Assembly (NCBI RefSeq): GCF_030160835.1
Contig: NZ_BSPC01000063.1
Location: forward strand, 166,394 to 230,393
Source: Labrys miyagiensis
GTDB taxonomy: Bacteria; Pseudomonadota; Alphaproteobacteria; Rhizobiales; Labraceae
Direction: 5' to 3'
Length of the DNA stretch: 64,000 bases
Shown here: in pieces, positions 51,336 to 59,470 of the stretch
Numbering within the stretch: position 1 is the first letter of the stretch
Layout of the letters: the number at the start of each line of letters is the position of its first letter
Program-made: the position numbers and the translations under genes
Notes under the pieces: model-generated
Databases searched by the model: none
What the model saw: only the letters and a program-made list of their open reading frames with translations
What the model was told of the DNA's origin: nothing

Positions 51336-52403
51336 ATGCCCAGCTCGATTGGAGCCAGTGTCCTGTCAACAAAGGCGCCACCTGTCTCCGCACGGCAGGC
51401 GCAGGCCATCGCCCAGCAGTACTACGGCCTCACGGTCATTGCCAGGCCCCTGATCGGCGAGCGCGACAGCAATTTCCATCTCAGGGCCGCCGATGGCGGG
51501 GACTACCTTCTCAAGCTGGTCAATCCCGCCGAGGACGAGGCGGTCACGGATTTCCAGACCCGCGCCTTGCTGCACATGGCGGCGCGCGATCCCTCCTTGC
51601 CGGTGCCGCGCGTGGTCGAAACCGCGCGGGGCGAGCCCTATTTCCGGCTCGCGCAACGGGGAGGAGCGTCGCGTATCGTGCGGCTCCTGACCTATCTCCC
51701 CGGCACGCCGCTGGCGAACGTCGAGCGCAGTCCGACCCTACCTCGCAATCTCGGCCTCGGCCTTGCCCGGCTCGACCTTGCTCTCTCGGACTTTTCCCAT
51801 GCCGCCAGCAGTCATGAGCTGTTGTGGGACATCAGCCACGCGACGAGGCTCCGGCCGCTGATCGGCCATGTCGAGGACGGCGAACGGCGGGCGCTGGTCG
51901 GCCAGGTGCTCGACCGTCTCGAGATCGCCGTCTTGCCCCGCCTCGCCACCCTGCGCCGGCAGGTTGTTCACAACGACTTCAATCCCTCCAACATATTGGT
52001 GACCGGCAGCGCCGATGGGCCGCAGGACCGGCTCGCCGGCATCATCGATTTCGGCGACATGGTCGAGGCCCCGCTCATCCAGGAAGTGGGCGTGGCGGCC
52101 TCCTACCATGTGGCGGAGGAGGGCGATTTCCTGGCGCCGATCAAGCTCTTCACCGCAGGCTATCACGCGGTGCTGCCGCTGCAGGAGGGTGAGATCGCCT
52201 GCCTGTTCGACCTCGTCCTTGCCCGCATGGTGCAAAGCGTGGTCATCCCGGCCTGGCGCTCGACGTTGGAACCCGACAATCGCGACTACATCCTGCGCAA
52301 TGGCGGCCGGGCCTGGATGGGCCTTTCGCGGGCGCAGGCAGTGTCGCCGGCGCAGGCGGCCGAGGAAATCCATCTTTATCTTTCCAGGGAGCGCGCCCCG
52401 TGA
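51336..52403 (+). CDS. Aminoglycoside phosphotransferase-fold kinase
   Basis: A 355-residue kinase of the APH/choline-kinase fold. The nucleotide part begins ERDSNFHLRAADGGDYLLKL; the catalytic loop is VVHNDFNPSNILVTG and the metal Asp is in AGIIDFGDMVEAPLIQEVGV. The start ATG at 51336 was chosen over a TTG 45 nt earlier. Its stop overlaps the aminotransferase-like GTG start (GTGA). Such a kinase beside a class III aminotransferase resembles the hydroxylysine kinase and phospho-lyase pair; the small-molecule substrate here is not known. Confidence 0.85.
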   Translation: MPSSIGASVLSTKAPPVSARQAQAIAQQYYGLTVIARPLIGERDSNFHLRAADGGDYLLKLVNPAEDEAVTDFQTRALLHMAARDPSLPVPRVVETARGEPYFRLAQRGGASRIVRLLTYLPGTPLANVERSPTLPRNLGLGLARLDLALSDFSHAASSHELLWDISHATRLRPLIGHVEDGERRALVGQVLDRLEIAVLPRLATLRRQVVHNDFNPSNILVTGSADGPQDRLAGIIDFGDMVEAPLIQEVGVAASYHVAEEGDFLAPIKLFTAGYHAVLPLQEGEIACLFDLVLARMVQSVVIPAWRSTLEPDNRDYILRNGGRAWMGLSRAQAVSPAQAAEEIHLYLSRERAP

Positions 52404-53698
52404 CCGTGGCAAACGCCTTCGATCCCGCCAACGCCGCGGGTTTTGCCGAGGACGAAGCGGCGCTGATCGCCAGGCGCCAGCGCCTGCTTGGGCCGGCCTA
52501 TCGTCTCTTCTACGCCCATCCCGTGCATGTGGTGCGAGCCGAGGGCGTCTGGCTCTATGGAAGGGATGGCGAAGCCTATCTCGACGCCTACAACAATGTC
52601 GCCAGCGTCGGCCACGGCCATCCGCATGTGGTGGCGGCGCTCGCCCGGCAGGCCGCGACGCTGAACACCCATACGCGCTACATCACCGACGGCATCCTTG
52701 ACTATGCCGAGCGCCTGCTGGCCACCATGCCGGCCGCCATCTCCAACATCATGTTCACCTGCACCGGGAGCGAGGCGAACGATCTGGCGCTGCGCGTAGC
52801 AAAGGCGGCCACGGGCGGCACCGGCGTCATCGTCACTGAGAATGCCTATCACGGCGTGACGGATCTCCTGGCCCAGATGTCACCCTCGCTGGGCCCGAGC
52901 GCGCCTGTTGGACCGACGGTGCGCGTGGTGGCGGCACCGAGCGGGCAGGCGGATGCCGGCGCCGTCTTCGCACGCGGCGTGAGCGAGGCGATCGCCAACA
53001 TGGCGGTGCATGGCATCAGGCCGGCGGCGCTGCTGGTCGATACGATCTTCTCCAGTGATGGCGTCTTTGCCGATCCCGCCGGCTTCCTTGCCCCTGCGGT
53101 GGAGCTCGTTCGCAAGGCAGGAGGCCTGTTCATCGCCGACGAAGTGCAGCCGGGCTTCGGACGCACCGGCGCTGGCATGTGGGGCTTTGCCCGCCATGGT
53201 CTGACGCCCGACCTCGTGACCATGGGCAAGCCGATGGGCGATGGCCACCCGATGGCCGCCATGGCCGGCAGGCCCGAGCACCTCGAGGCCTTCGGCCGCA
53301 ATGTGCGCTATTTCAACACTTTCGGCGGCAATCCCGTCTCCTGCGCTGTCGGCATGGCGGTGCTCGATGTGATCGAGGCTGAAGGGCTGATCGCCAATGC
53401 AAGCGAGGTGGGCGCGGCGTTCAAGCGCGAGCTCGAAGCCTTGGCCGCGAATGATGGCCGTCTCGGTGCCGTGCGCGGGGCGGGGCTGTTCCTCGGGGTC
53501 GACATCGTGGACGCCCAGGGTACTCCCGATGCAACGAGGGCGGCGGCTATCGTCAACGGCCTGCGCGAGCGCCGCGTGCTGATCAGCGCCACCGGACGGC
53601 ACGGCCACAGCCTGAAGATCAGGCCGCCCATGGTGTTCTCGCAAGAGAATGTGGCGCTGTTCATGGACAGGCTCAAGGATACGCTCGCTGGCTTATAG
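52400..53698 (+). CDS. Class III aminotransferase-like PLP enzyme (phospho-lyase type candidate)
   Basis: A 432-residue PLP enzyme. Cofactor contacts are seen in MFTCTGSEANDLALRVAKAA, TENAYHGVTDLLAQMSP and FIADEVQPGFGRTGAGMWGF; the Schiff-base lysine is in VTMGKPMGDGHPMAAMAGRP. The GTG start overlaps the kinase stop. It could be an aminotransferase or, as with human AGXT2L2, a phospho-lyase acting on a phosphorylated amine made by the kinase. It ends in TAG, 1-8 nt from a family-3 palindrome. Confidence 0.9.
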   Translation: MTVANAFDPANAAGFAEDEAALIARRQRLLGPAYRLFYAHPVHVVRAEGVWLYGRDGEAYLDAYNNVASVGHGHPHVVAALARQAATLNTHTRYITDGILDYAERLLATMPAAISNIMFTCTGSEANDLALRVAKAATGGTGVIVTENAYHGVTDLLAQMSPSLGPSAPVGPTVRVVAAPSGQADAGAVFARGVSEAIANMAVHGIRPAALLVDTIFSSDGVFADPAGFLAPAVELVRKAGGLFIADEVQPGFGRTGAGMWGFARHGLTPDLVTMGKPMGDGHPMAAMAGRPEHLEAFGRNVRYFNTFGGNPVSCAVGMAVLDVIEAEGLIANASEVGAAFKRELEALAANDGRLGAVRGAGLFLGVDIVDAQGTPDATRAAAIVNGLRERRVLISATGRHGHSLKIRPPMVFSQENVALFMDRLKDTLAGL

Positions 53699-53805
53699 AG
53701 CGCCGTGGCTGGGACCGCGGACGTCCTCGTCCGCTCTTGGAAACGATGCGTTCTACAATAGAGGAAGAGGCGGACGGGGACATCCGCGGTCCCAGCCACG
53801 GCGCT
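53699..53805. repeat. Family-3 palindrome, copy e (after TAG of the aminotransferase gene)
   Basis: AGCGCCGTGGCTGGGACCGC and GCGGTCCCAGCCACGGCGCT are the outer arms, with CGGACGTCC / GGACATCCG and CGTCCGCTCTTGGAAACGA facing AAGAGGCGGACG inside. It begins right after the TAG at 53696-53698. Confidence 0.9.
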
Positions 53806-54136
53806 TCCCGCGTAAAATTTCGAAAGCTCCCAAGGAAATCCGACCACGCTGCGTCTCATGGCACAGTCGGCAATCATGCCGGGGAGGTATCGATGCATCT
53901 GTGTCATCATCGGACAAGCGGGCATGCGGCCTGCGAGCAGGGGGAGAGCCGGCATGGCCTTCGCAGCAAGCGTTGATTTCGGCCTGCCTTCGCCATGGCC
54001 CCTGATCACTCGAGCAAAATTCATTGAGGCTGGAGCAGATTTCCGGATTGGCGCATTGGCAAAGAATGCATTTCGCGGTTCTTGGCGATTGGATTTGAAG
54101 GTGAAACACACCAGGCTGCTGTCGGTGCTGCCGGTG
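53806..54136. other. Region upstream of the ECF sigma gene
   Basis: No recognised gene. The frame of the sigma factor stays open back to 53858, but its translation upstream of 54137 does not resemble a sigma factor. The promoter of the sigma-VWA operon is expected here; no confident -35/-10 pair was identified. Confidence 0.45.
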
Positions 54137-54766
54137 ATGGACGAGCCCGCGCCCTTGCGCCACGGCGTGGCGGAGGCCAACGAGACCGCGGCCCTCGACG
54201 ACAGCGATGCCGTGCTGGTCACTTTGGCGCTCAAGGGCGACAGCCGGGCCTTCGAGAAGCTGATCCGCCGGCACCACGACATGATCCACCGCGTCGCCTG
54301 GCGGCAGACCGGCCTCATGCAGGAGGCCGAGGACATTGTGCAGACTGTGCTTATGCAACTCGTCGAGAAGCTGGCGAGCTATCGCGGCGAGGCGCGTTTC
54401 ACCACCTGGCTTGTTGGCATCACCATCAACGCCTGCCACGACCATCGCCGGCGCACATCGAGCTTCGGGCGCATGCGCCAGGCTTTTTCGAGCTTCGTCA
54501 ATCTGGGCAGCGGCACGCTGGATGGCCGCGACCTCCTGCGGCAGAGCTGGCTGAAAAGCATGCTCGCTGGCCTCTCCCCCGAGCTCAGGGCAACCGTCGT
54601 GCTGGTGGCGGGCGAGGGCCTTAGCCACCGCGAGGCCGCGGCCGAACTCGGCATATCCGAAAACACCGTCTCCTGGCGCATGCATCAGGTGCGCAAGCAT
54701 CTCAGCGGCGAGGAGACGAAGAACGGCGCGGCAACACGCCGGAAGGAGATCCGCGATGAGCGTTGA
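54137..54766 (+). CDS. ECF-type RNA polymerase sigma factor
   Basis: A sigma factor of about 209 residues. Region 2 is LVTLALKGDSRAFEKLIRRH, HDMIHRVAWRQTGLMQEAED, IVQTVLMQLVEKLASYRGEA and FTTWLVGITINACHDHRRR. Region 4 is LSPELRATVVLVAGEGLSHR, EAAAELGISENTVSWRMHQV. The start is uncertain: ATG at 54137 lacks a ribosome-binding site and upstream GTG or TTG codons are possible. The gene overlaps the VWA gene by 11 nt, so they are made together. The neighbour may regulate it (see findings). Confidence 0.88.
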   Translation: MDEPAPLRHGVAEANETAALDDSDAVLVTLALKGDSRAFEKLIRRHHDMIHRVAWRQTGLMQEAEDIVQTVLMQLVEKLASYRGEARFTTWLVGITINACHDHRRRTSSFGRMRQAFSSFVNLGSGTLDGRDLLRQSWLKSMLAGLSPELRATVVLVAGEGLSHREAAAELGISENTVSWRMHQVRKHLSGEETKNGAATRRKEIRDER

Positions 54767-57335
54767 TCACGATTTCGATCCCGTTGAACTCCCCGAAGCC
54801 CGGCCTTCGGACGCCGCGCGAGAGCAGGCGATCTTCAAGGCGGTGATGCAGTTCGAGGAAAACCAGCGCCGCCAGAGCAGGGGGGTGCCACAGCCGCGCC
54901 TACGCTTCAGTTCGCTATTGCCTCGCCCAAGCCTTCGCTTGGCTCTGGCGACGGGCGCGGCGGCGCTGATCGCCATACCGATGGGCGTGGAGACGATGAA
55001 GACATGGCGCCCGGCGGAAACGCTGCAGGAGGTGGAGGTTCCGTCGACCGATCAGAAGCTTGCCATTAATGACAGCACGCCAGCACCTCCGCTGGCGGAT
55101 CGCGAGAAGTTGCCGGCTACCCAGAAGCCGGTGGAACTCGCGGGGCATAATGATTTGCAGAAGAGTGCCGTGCCGCCCGCCCCGCCGAAGCGGTATCCGG
55201 TTGAGCCGGCCGCACAGATCGCGCCGCTGCCTGCTCCCCCGCCGCTTGGCGTGCCTACCGCCAGCATAGCGCCGGAGCAACAAATGGCTAGCCGGGCAGT
55301 TCCCTTGCCTCCGGAGCGCCCGCTCCTGCCAAATGGGTCTGCCCCGGCAAAGCAGGATCAGGCCTGGCTCAATGTGAGACGTGAGCCTGTAGGAGGCGCA
55401 CAAGCCCCGGACGTCATAGTGGGGCAACAGACCGGTGCTCCTGCTCAGGCGGGTGCGAGCCCCTATCCACCACAGCCAGGAACAGGAGGTTTCGGCTCCC
55501 TGCGAATCGATCCGAATGGCGCCCTGGCGACCGGCCCTGCCGCCGGAGAGCCTGCTCGGGCGGCGAACACACCCGCGCCTGCACCGACCTTTATGTGGGA
55601 TCCGAACGTCCCGAAGGCGGGGCGAGCTTCGCCGTCGGGCACGGCCAATCTCCTTGCTGGGACGCAGCAAATCGGGGGTGGCTTCAGCGCCACGCTGTCG
55701 ATCGAAGACGGTCGGTCGTCCTCAACGGGGAATTATCTTGGCGGCCTGCAGGTAGGAGGAAAAACTGGAACGGCAGAAAAGCTCGTCGCAGGCCAGGATG
55801 TCGCGCCCGTTTCCCCGGCTGTTTCTGTCGCGACCAATGCACCTGCACCCGCTGCGGTCAACAGCATCGATGCGCCCATGCCGCCTCCTCAGGCGGAAGT
55901 CGGGCGCGACAAATTCGCCAATGCGCCCGAGAACGCCTTCAAGCCGGTGGCGCAGGAGCCGGTCTCGACCTTCTCGATCGATGTCGACACCGCCTCCTAT
56001 TCCTATGTCCGCGCGGCGCTGGGCCAGAACGTGCTGCCGCAGCCCGACGCCGTGCGCACCGAGGAGATGATCAACTATTTTCCCTATGACTATGCGCCAC
56101 CCAGGAGCGCGGCCGAGCCCTTCTCCACGGCGGTGACGGTGATGCCCAATCCCTGGGTGGCGGGCCACAAGTTGATGCGGATCGGCATCAAGGGCTACAC
56201 GCTTCCGGCCGACGAGCGCCCGCCCGCCAATCTGGTCTTCCTGATCGACACTTCGGGATCGATGGACGAGCCGAACAAGCTGCCGCTTCTCCTGAAATCG
56301 CTCGGCATGCTGGTCGACACGCTCCGGCCGGAGGACAAGGTCTCGATCGTCGCCTATGCCGGGTCCGCTGGCGTCGTGTTGCCGCCGACCAAGGCGTCCG
56401 ACAAGGCCGCTATCGAGGCCGCTCTCGACAGGCTCAACGCCGGCGGCTCGACGGCGGGCGGGGAGGGGCTGCGCCTCGCCTACCAGCTTGCCGAAGCCAA
56501 TTTCGATCCCAAGGCGGTGAACCGGGTGATGCTCTCGACCGATGGCGACTTCAATGTCGGCATCACCGATCCCGATGAGTTGAAGGGCTTCGTCACACGC
56601 GAGCGCGACAAGGGCATCTTCCTCTCGGTGCTCGGCTTCGGCATGGGCAATCTCAACGATGCGATGATGCAGGAGCTCGCCCAGAACGGCAACGGCGAGG
56701 CCGCCTATATCGACACGTTGAACGAGGCCCGGAAGGTGCTGGTGGACCAGGCGACCTCGACGCTCTTTCCCATTGCCAAGGATGTGAAGATCCAGGTCGA
56801 GTTCAATCCGGCCGCGGTGAGCGATTATCGCCTGGTCGGTTATGAGACGCGCATGCTGAGGACGGAGGACTTCAACAACGACAAGGTCGATGCCGGCGAG
56901 GTCGGCTCGGGCACCAGCGTGACGGCGATCTACGATTTCGTGCCGGCGGGCGGGCCGCGCCCGGTCGACGACAGTCGCTACCAGGCTCAGGTGGCCGCGG
57001 CGGCGACGGGCAAGGCTGACGAATATGCCTTCCTGAAGATCCGCTACAAGCTGCCGAAATCCGACAAGAGCAAGCTGATGACGACGCCGGTGACCCGTGC
57101 TGGTGAGGCCGAATCGATGTCGCAGGCGCCTCTCGATTCACGCTTCGCCGTGGCGGTGGCGAGCTTTGGCGAATGGCTGCGCGGGGGCAAGTACAGCGGC
57201 AGCGTGACGCCCGACGACATCATCGCGCTCGCCAATGGCGCGAAGGGTGAGGACGAGTTCGGCTACCGTGCGGAGTTCATCAACCTGGTGCGGGCGGCGA
57301 AGACGGCGAAGGGGCTGCCTCCGAGCAGGCAGTAA
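54756..57335 (+). CDS. Membrane-anchored von Willebrand factor A protein (YfbK-like)
   Basis: An 859-residue protein. Residues 1-58 are cytoplasmic and acidic/basic mixed (ARPSDAAREQAIFKAVMQFE), residues about 59-77 form one membrane helix, and about 80-370 is a Pro/Ala-rich low-complexity linker. YfbK N-terminal domain follows (FSTFSIDVDTASYSYVRAAL, read as VSTFSIDVDTASYSYVRA), then the VWA domain with MIDAS motif DTSGSMD near residue 497 and the C-terminal DUF3520-type domain (PTFRVPRARL-like region absent; STLFPIAKDVKIQVEFNPAA present). It overlaps the sigma gene and could act as its membrane regulator. Confidence 0.9.
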   Translation: MSVDHDFDPVELPEARPSDAAREQAIFKAVMQFEENQRRQSRGVPQPRLRFSSLLPRPSLRLALATGAAALIAIPMGVETMKTWRPAETLQEVEVPSTDQKLAINDSTPAPPLADREKLPATQKPVELAGHNDLQKSAVPPAPPKRYPVEPAAQIAPLPAPPPLGVPTASIAPEQQMASRAVPLPPERPLLPNGSAPAKQDQAWLNVRREPVGGAQAPDVIVGQQTGAPAQAGASPYPPQPGTGGFGSLRIDPNGALATGPAAGEPARAANTPAPAPTFMWDPNVPKAGRASPSGTANLLAGTQQIGGGFSATLSIEDGRSSSTGNYLGGLQVGGKTGTAEKLVAGQDVAPVSPAVSVATNAPAPAAVNSIDAPMPPPQAEVGRDKFANAPENAFKPVAQEPVSTFSIDVDTASYSYVRAALGQNVLPQPDAVRTEEMINYFPYDYAPPRSAAEPFSTAVTVMPNPWVAGHKLMRIGIKGYTLPADERPPANLVFLIDTSGSMDEPNKLPLLLKSLGMLVDTLRPEDKVSIVAYAGSAGVVLPPTKASDKAAIEAALDRLNAGGSTAGGEGLRLAYQLAEANFDPKAVNRVMLSTDGDFNVGITDPDELKGFVTRERDKGIFLSVLGFGMGNLNDAMMQELAQNGNGEAAYIDTLNEARKVLVDQATSTLFPIAKDVKIQVEFNPAAVSDYRLVGYETRMLRTEDFNNDKVDAGEVGSGTSVTAIYDFVPAGGPRPVDDSRYQAQVAAAATGKADEYAFLKIRYKLPKSDKSKLMTTPVTRAGEAESMSQAPLDSRFAVAVASFGEWLRGGKYSGSVTPDDIIALANGAKGEDEFGYRAEFINLVRAAKTAKGLPPSRQ

Positions 57336-57360
57336 CGAGCGACGGCCTCGGTGACGCAGG

Positions 57361-57521
57361 CGCGACGAGCCTCCCTCACGAAGCTGGGGGAGGTGACCGA
57401 ACGAAGTGAGGTCGGAGGGGGTGTGGGCGGAGTGAGGCGCGGGAAGCGAGGTCTGGGTCTGCGGCATCCGCCGCTTTATCCTGGCCACACCCCCTCCGTC
57501 ATTGCGCCGCGCCTACCTCCC
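57361..57521. repeat. Family-1 palindrome, copy 3 (right arm truncated)
   Basis: Left arm CGACGAGCCTCCCTCACGAA, GCTGGGGGAGGTGACCG and GTCGGAGGGGGTGTGG are complete; the right arm starts CCACACCCCCTCCGTCATTG and then stops near CTACCTCCC at 57513-57521, inside the end of the leftward gene. The TAG stop of that gene falls in the arm. Confidence 0.88.
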
Positions 57522-57839
57522 GGCGTACTCCCGCTTCTTCACCTTGCGGATCTGCGCCAGCTGCCCTTCCAGGATCGCCAGCGTGTCGGCTTCCTCGGCC
57601 GTCAGCTCGTCCGGCCTGAGGTGGCGGATCAGCACTTCCAGGGCTTCGCCGATGCGGCCGAGCTGGCGGCCGTAGGAGCCGACCTCGTCGAGGATTGACT
57701 GCTCGATGTCAGGCCGCGGTGTCTGGCCGAGGTTGATGTTGACCAGGCCGAACTGGCCGCCGTTCTGGTAGAAGGTCCAGGGATTGATCGCCTGCCAAAG
57801 CTTGTCGGGCGCGATGGAAAGTCCGAGCGAATTGGCCAT
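57513..57839 (-). CDS. Hypothetical protein, 108 residues
   Basis: A short protein without a recognised family. Start ATG at 57839 follows GAGGGG. The sequence MANSLGLSIAPDKLWQAINP, WTFYQNGGQFGLVNINLGQT, then a helical end (LDEVGSYGRQLGRIGEALEV, LIRHLRPDELTAEEADTLAI) suggests a soluble, partly coiled-coil protein. Its TAG lies in a truncated family-1 palindrome, so its original end may have been altered by the repeat. It is near but not in the atp operon, on the same strand, downstream of the terminator. Confidence 0.7.
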   Translation of the reverse strand: MANSLGLSIAPDKLWQAINPWTFYQNGGQFGLVNINLGQTPRPDIEQSILDEVGSYGRQLGRIGEALEVLIRHLRPDELTAEEADTLAILEGQLAQIRKVKKREYAGR

Positions 57840-57929
57840 GAAAGTCCCCTCAGGCATCGTACGGAAGCGATGCAGCAAGCTTCGAGAGCCGCAGACTTTC
57901 ATGGGGTCGGGATTTCAGCGTGACAGGCA

Positions 57930-57958
57930 AAGAAAAAGCCACCCCGAAGGATGGCTTT
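57930..57958 (-). terminator. Rho-independent terminator of the F0 operon
   Basis: On the minus strand AAAGCCATCC, loop TTCG, GGGTGGCTTT, followed by TTTCTTT. The stem has one mismatch and an extra-stable UUCG loop. It lies 28 nt past the stop of the last F0 gene. Confidence 0.9.
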
Positions 57959-57985
57959 CGATCTCAGGCCTCAAACCCTTCTGGC

Positions 57986-58504
57986 TCAGTTGAGCTTGGC
58001 GCGCACCTCGTTGAGGGCGGCGGACATCAAATTGCTCGCGCTGGCGGCAGGCTGGTTCGACAGGATCGAGGTGGCGGCCTTCACGGCGGCATCCGCGGCG
58101 GCGGCCTTGACCTCGGCCACGGCGGAAGCCTCGGCCTGCGCGATCTTCTGGTCGGCCAGCTTGGTGCGGCGGGCGACGAAGTCCTGGATCTTGGCGATCT
58201 GCTCGGCCTTGTAGCGCTCGGCCTCGACCTTGGCGGCCTCGATCATCTGCACCGCTTCGGCCTCGGCTTCCTTCTGCTTGCGCTGATAGTCGGCCAGGAG
58301 CTTCTGGGCCTCCTCGCGCAGCGAGCGGGCCTGCTCGAGCTCGGCGCGAACGGCGTTGGCGCGGGCATCCAGACCTTTCCCGATCTGGCCGAAGGCGCCC
58401 ATCTTCCAGGCAATGCCCAGGAAGATGAGGGTACCGATCAGGATGTAGAATTCCGCACCGGTGGGATCGAACACCTCGTGGAGCACTTCTCCGAAATATT
58501 CCAT
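57986..58504 (-). CDS. atpF: ATP synthase F0 subunit b
   Basis: A 172-residue b subunit, part of the peripheral stalk that holds F1 to the membrane rotor. One N-terminal membrane helix (AEFYILIGTLIFLGIAWKMG) precedes a long charged helix (ARANAVRAELEQARSLREEA, LADYQRKQKEAEAEAVQMIE, AAAADAAVKAATSILS-like end). GAGGA precedes the ATG at 58504. It lies 10 nt after the b' gene and ends the operon, before a strong terminator. The order b'-b matches other Alphaproteobacteria. Confidence 0.93.
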   Translation of the reverse strand: MEYFGEVLHEVFDPTGAEFYILIGTLIFLGIAWKMGAFGQIGKGLDARANAVRAELEQARSLREEAQKLLADYQRKQKEAEAEAVQMIEAAKVEAERYKAEQIAKIQDFVARRTKLADQKIAQAEASAVAEVKAAAADAAVKAATSILSNQPAASASNLMSAALNEVRAKLN

Positions 58505-58514
58505 GGTGTCCTCC

Positions 58515-59060
58515 TCAGTTCGCCACGGCGGTGCCGACGGCCGCCTGGACCGCATCGGGCTCGGGAGCCTTGCCGAGCAGTTGCTCGACGATGGCCGTGG
58601 TGGCCTCGATGGCGATGGCGCTCACATTGCCCATGGCGGACTGCTTGGTGGCCGTGATCTGGGCTTCCGCCGCCGACAGCTTGGCCGAGAGATCGGCCTC
58701 GAGCGACTTGCGGGTGGCGTCCGTTTCGGCGGTCACGGCGGCGCGGGTCTCGGACGCGATGTTCTGAGCCTTGGCGCGCGCCTTGATCAGCGAGGTCTCA
58801 TAGGCGGCAATGGCTTCGTCGCTGTCGGCCTTGGCCTTCTGCGCAGCAGCCACGTCCGACGAGATCTTGCTCGAACGGTCGGCAAGGATGCCGGCGATGC
58901 GCGGAAGCGCGACCTTCGACATCAGGAGGTAGAGAAGCCCGAAAGCGATGACCAGCCACAGGATCTGTGAAGCAAAGGTCGAGCTGTCGAAGGGCGGGAA
59001 TGAGCCCTTGGCTCCATGGGCATCGGCCGGAACCTCGGTTCCTGCGGTTGATTCAGCCAT
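58515..59060 (-). CDS. atpG: ATP synthase F0 subunit b'
   Basis: A 181-residue b'-type stalk subunit, which pairs with b. It has an N-terminal soluble extension (MAESTAGTEVPADAHGAKGS), then a membrane helix (SQILWLVIAFGLLYLLMSKV) with ALPRIAGILADRSSKISSDV after it, and a long helical tail (AEAQITATKQSAMGNVSAIA). The extension before the helix is typical of b' in Rhodospirillum/Rhizobium-type enzymes. It lies between atpE (137-nt gap) and atpF. In some databases b' is called atpF2; the symbol is a convention. Confidence 0.92.
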   Translation of the reverse strand: MAESTAGTEVPADAHGAKGSFPPFDSSTFASQILWLVIAFGLLYLLMSKVALPRIAGILADRSSKISSDVAAAQKAKADSDEAIAAYETSLIKARAKAQNIASETRAAVTAETDATRKSLEADLSAKLSAAEAQITATKQSAMGNVSAIAIEATTAIVEQLLGKAPEPDAVQAAVGTAVAN

Positions 59061-59197
59061 GAAACACCTTCAGCGAATGCGCCCTTGCGCCCGTGGGGGC
59101 GCAGACACAATCAGATGGAATTGCTGCCAGCCCGCGCAAGCGAGTGACGGCCTCGCGGTTTGTGCGAAAGCCGTCCCCGGAACGCAGGCCGCGTGGA

Positions 59198-59425
59198 TCA
59201 GACTGCGAAAAGCAGCAGCAGAGCTACGAGCAGCGAGAAGATGCCGAGAGCTTCCGTCAGCGCGAAGCCGAGGAGCAGGGTGCCGCGCTGGCCGTCGGCA
59301 GCCGACGGGTTGCGCAGGGCGCCCGAGAGGAACTGGCCGAAGAGGTTGCCGAGGCCGATGCCGGCGCCGGCCATGCCGATGCAAGCGATACCAGCACCGA
59401 TCAACTTAGCTGCGTTGGCGTCCAT
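59198..59425 (-). CDS. atpE: ATP synthase F0 subunit c
   Basis: A 75-residue rotor-ring protein with two membrane helices. Helix 1 is [20 protein letters not shown], the loop is [13 protein letters not shown], and helix 2 ([20 protein letters not shown]) carries the proton-binding carboxylate E58. Many copies of the subunit form the ring. The pattern suggests proton rather than sodium coupling, though this was not tested. It lies 45 nt after atpB. As usual for atpE, it is the most strongly translated F0 gene. Confidence 0.96.
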   Translation of the reverse strand: MDANAAKLIGAGIACIGMAGAGIGLGNLFGQFLSGALRNPSAADGQRGTLLLGFALTEALGIFSLLVALLLLFAV

Positions 59426-59470
59426 GATGGAACTCCTGTTGGATGTGCGTTTGTTGGGACGAGTAGGAAA

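Noticed and set aside
55720-55790. GKTGTAE motif in the VWA protein spacer, resembling penicillin-binding proteins
   Set aside because: The motif is isolated in a low-complexity Pro/Ala/Gly spacer without any transpeptidase domain around it.
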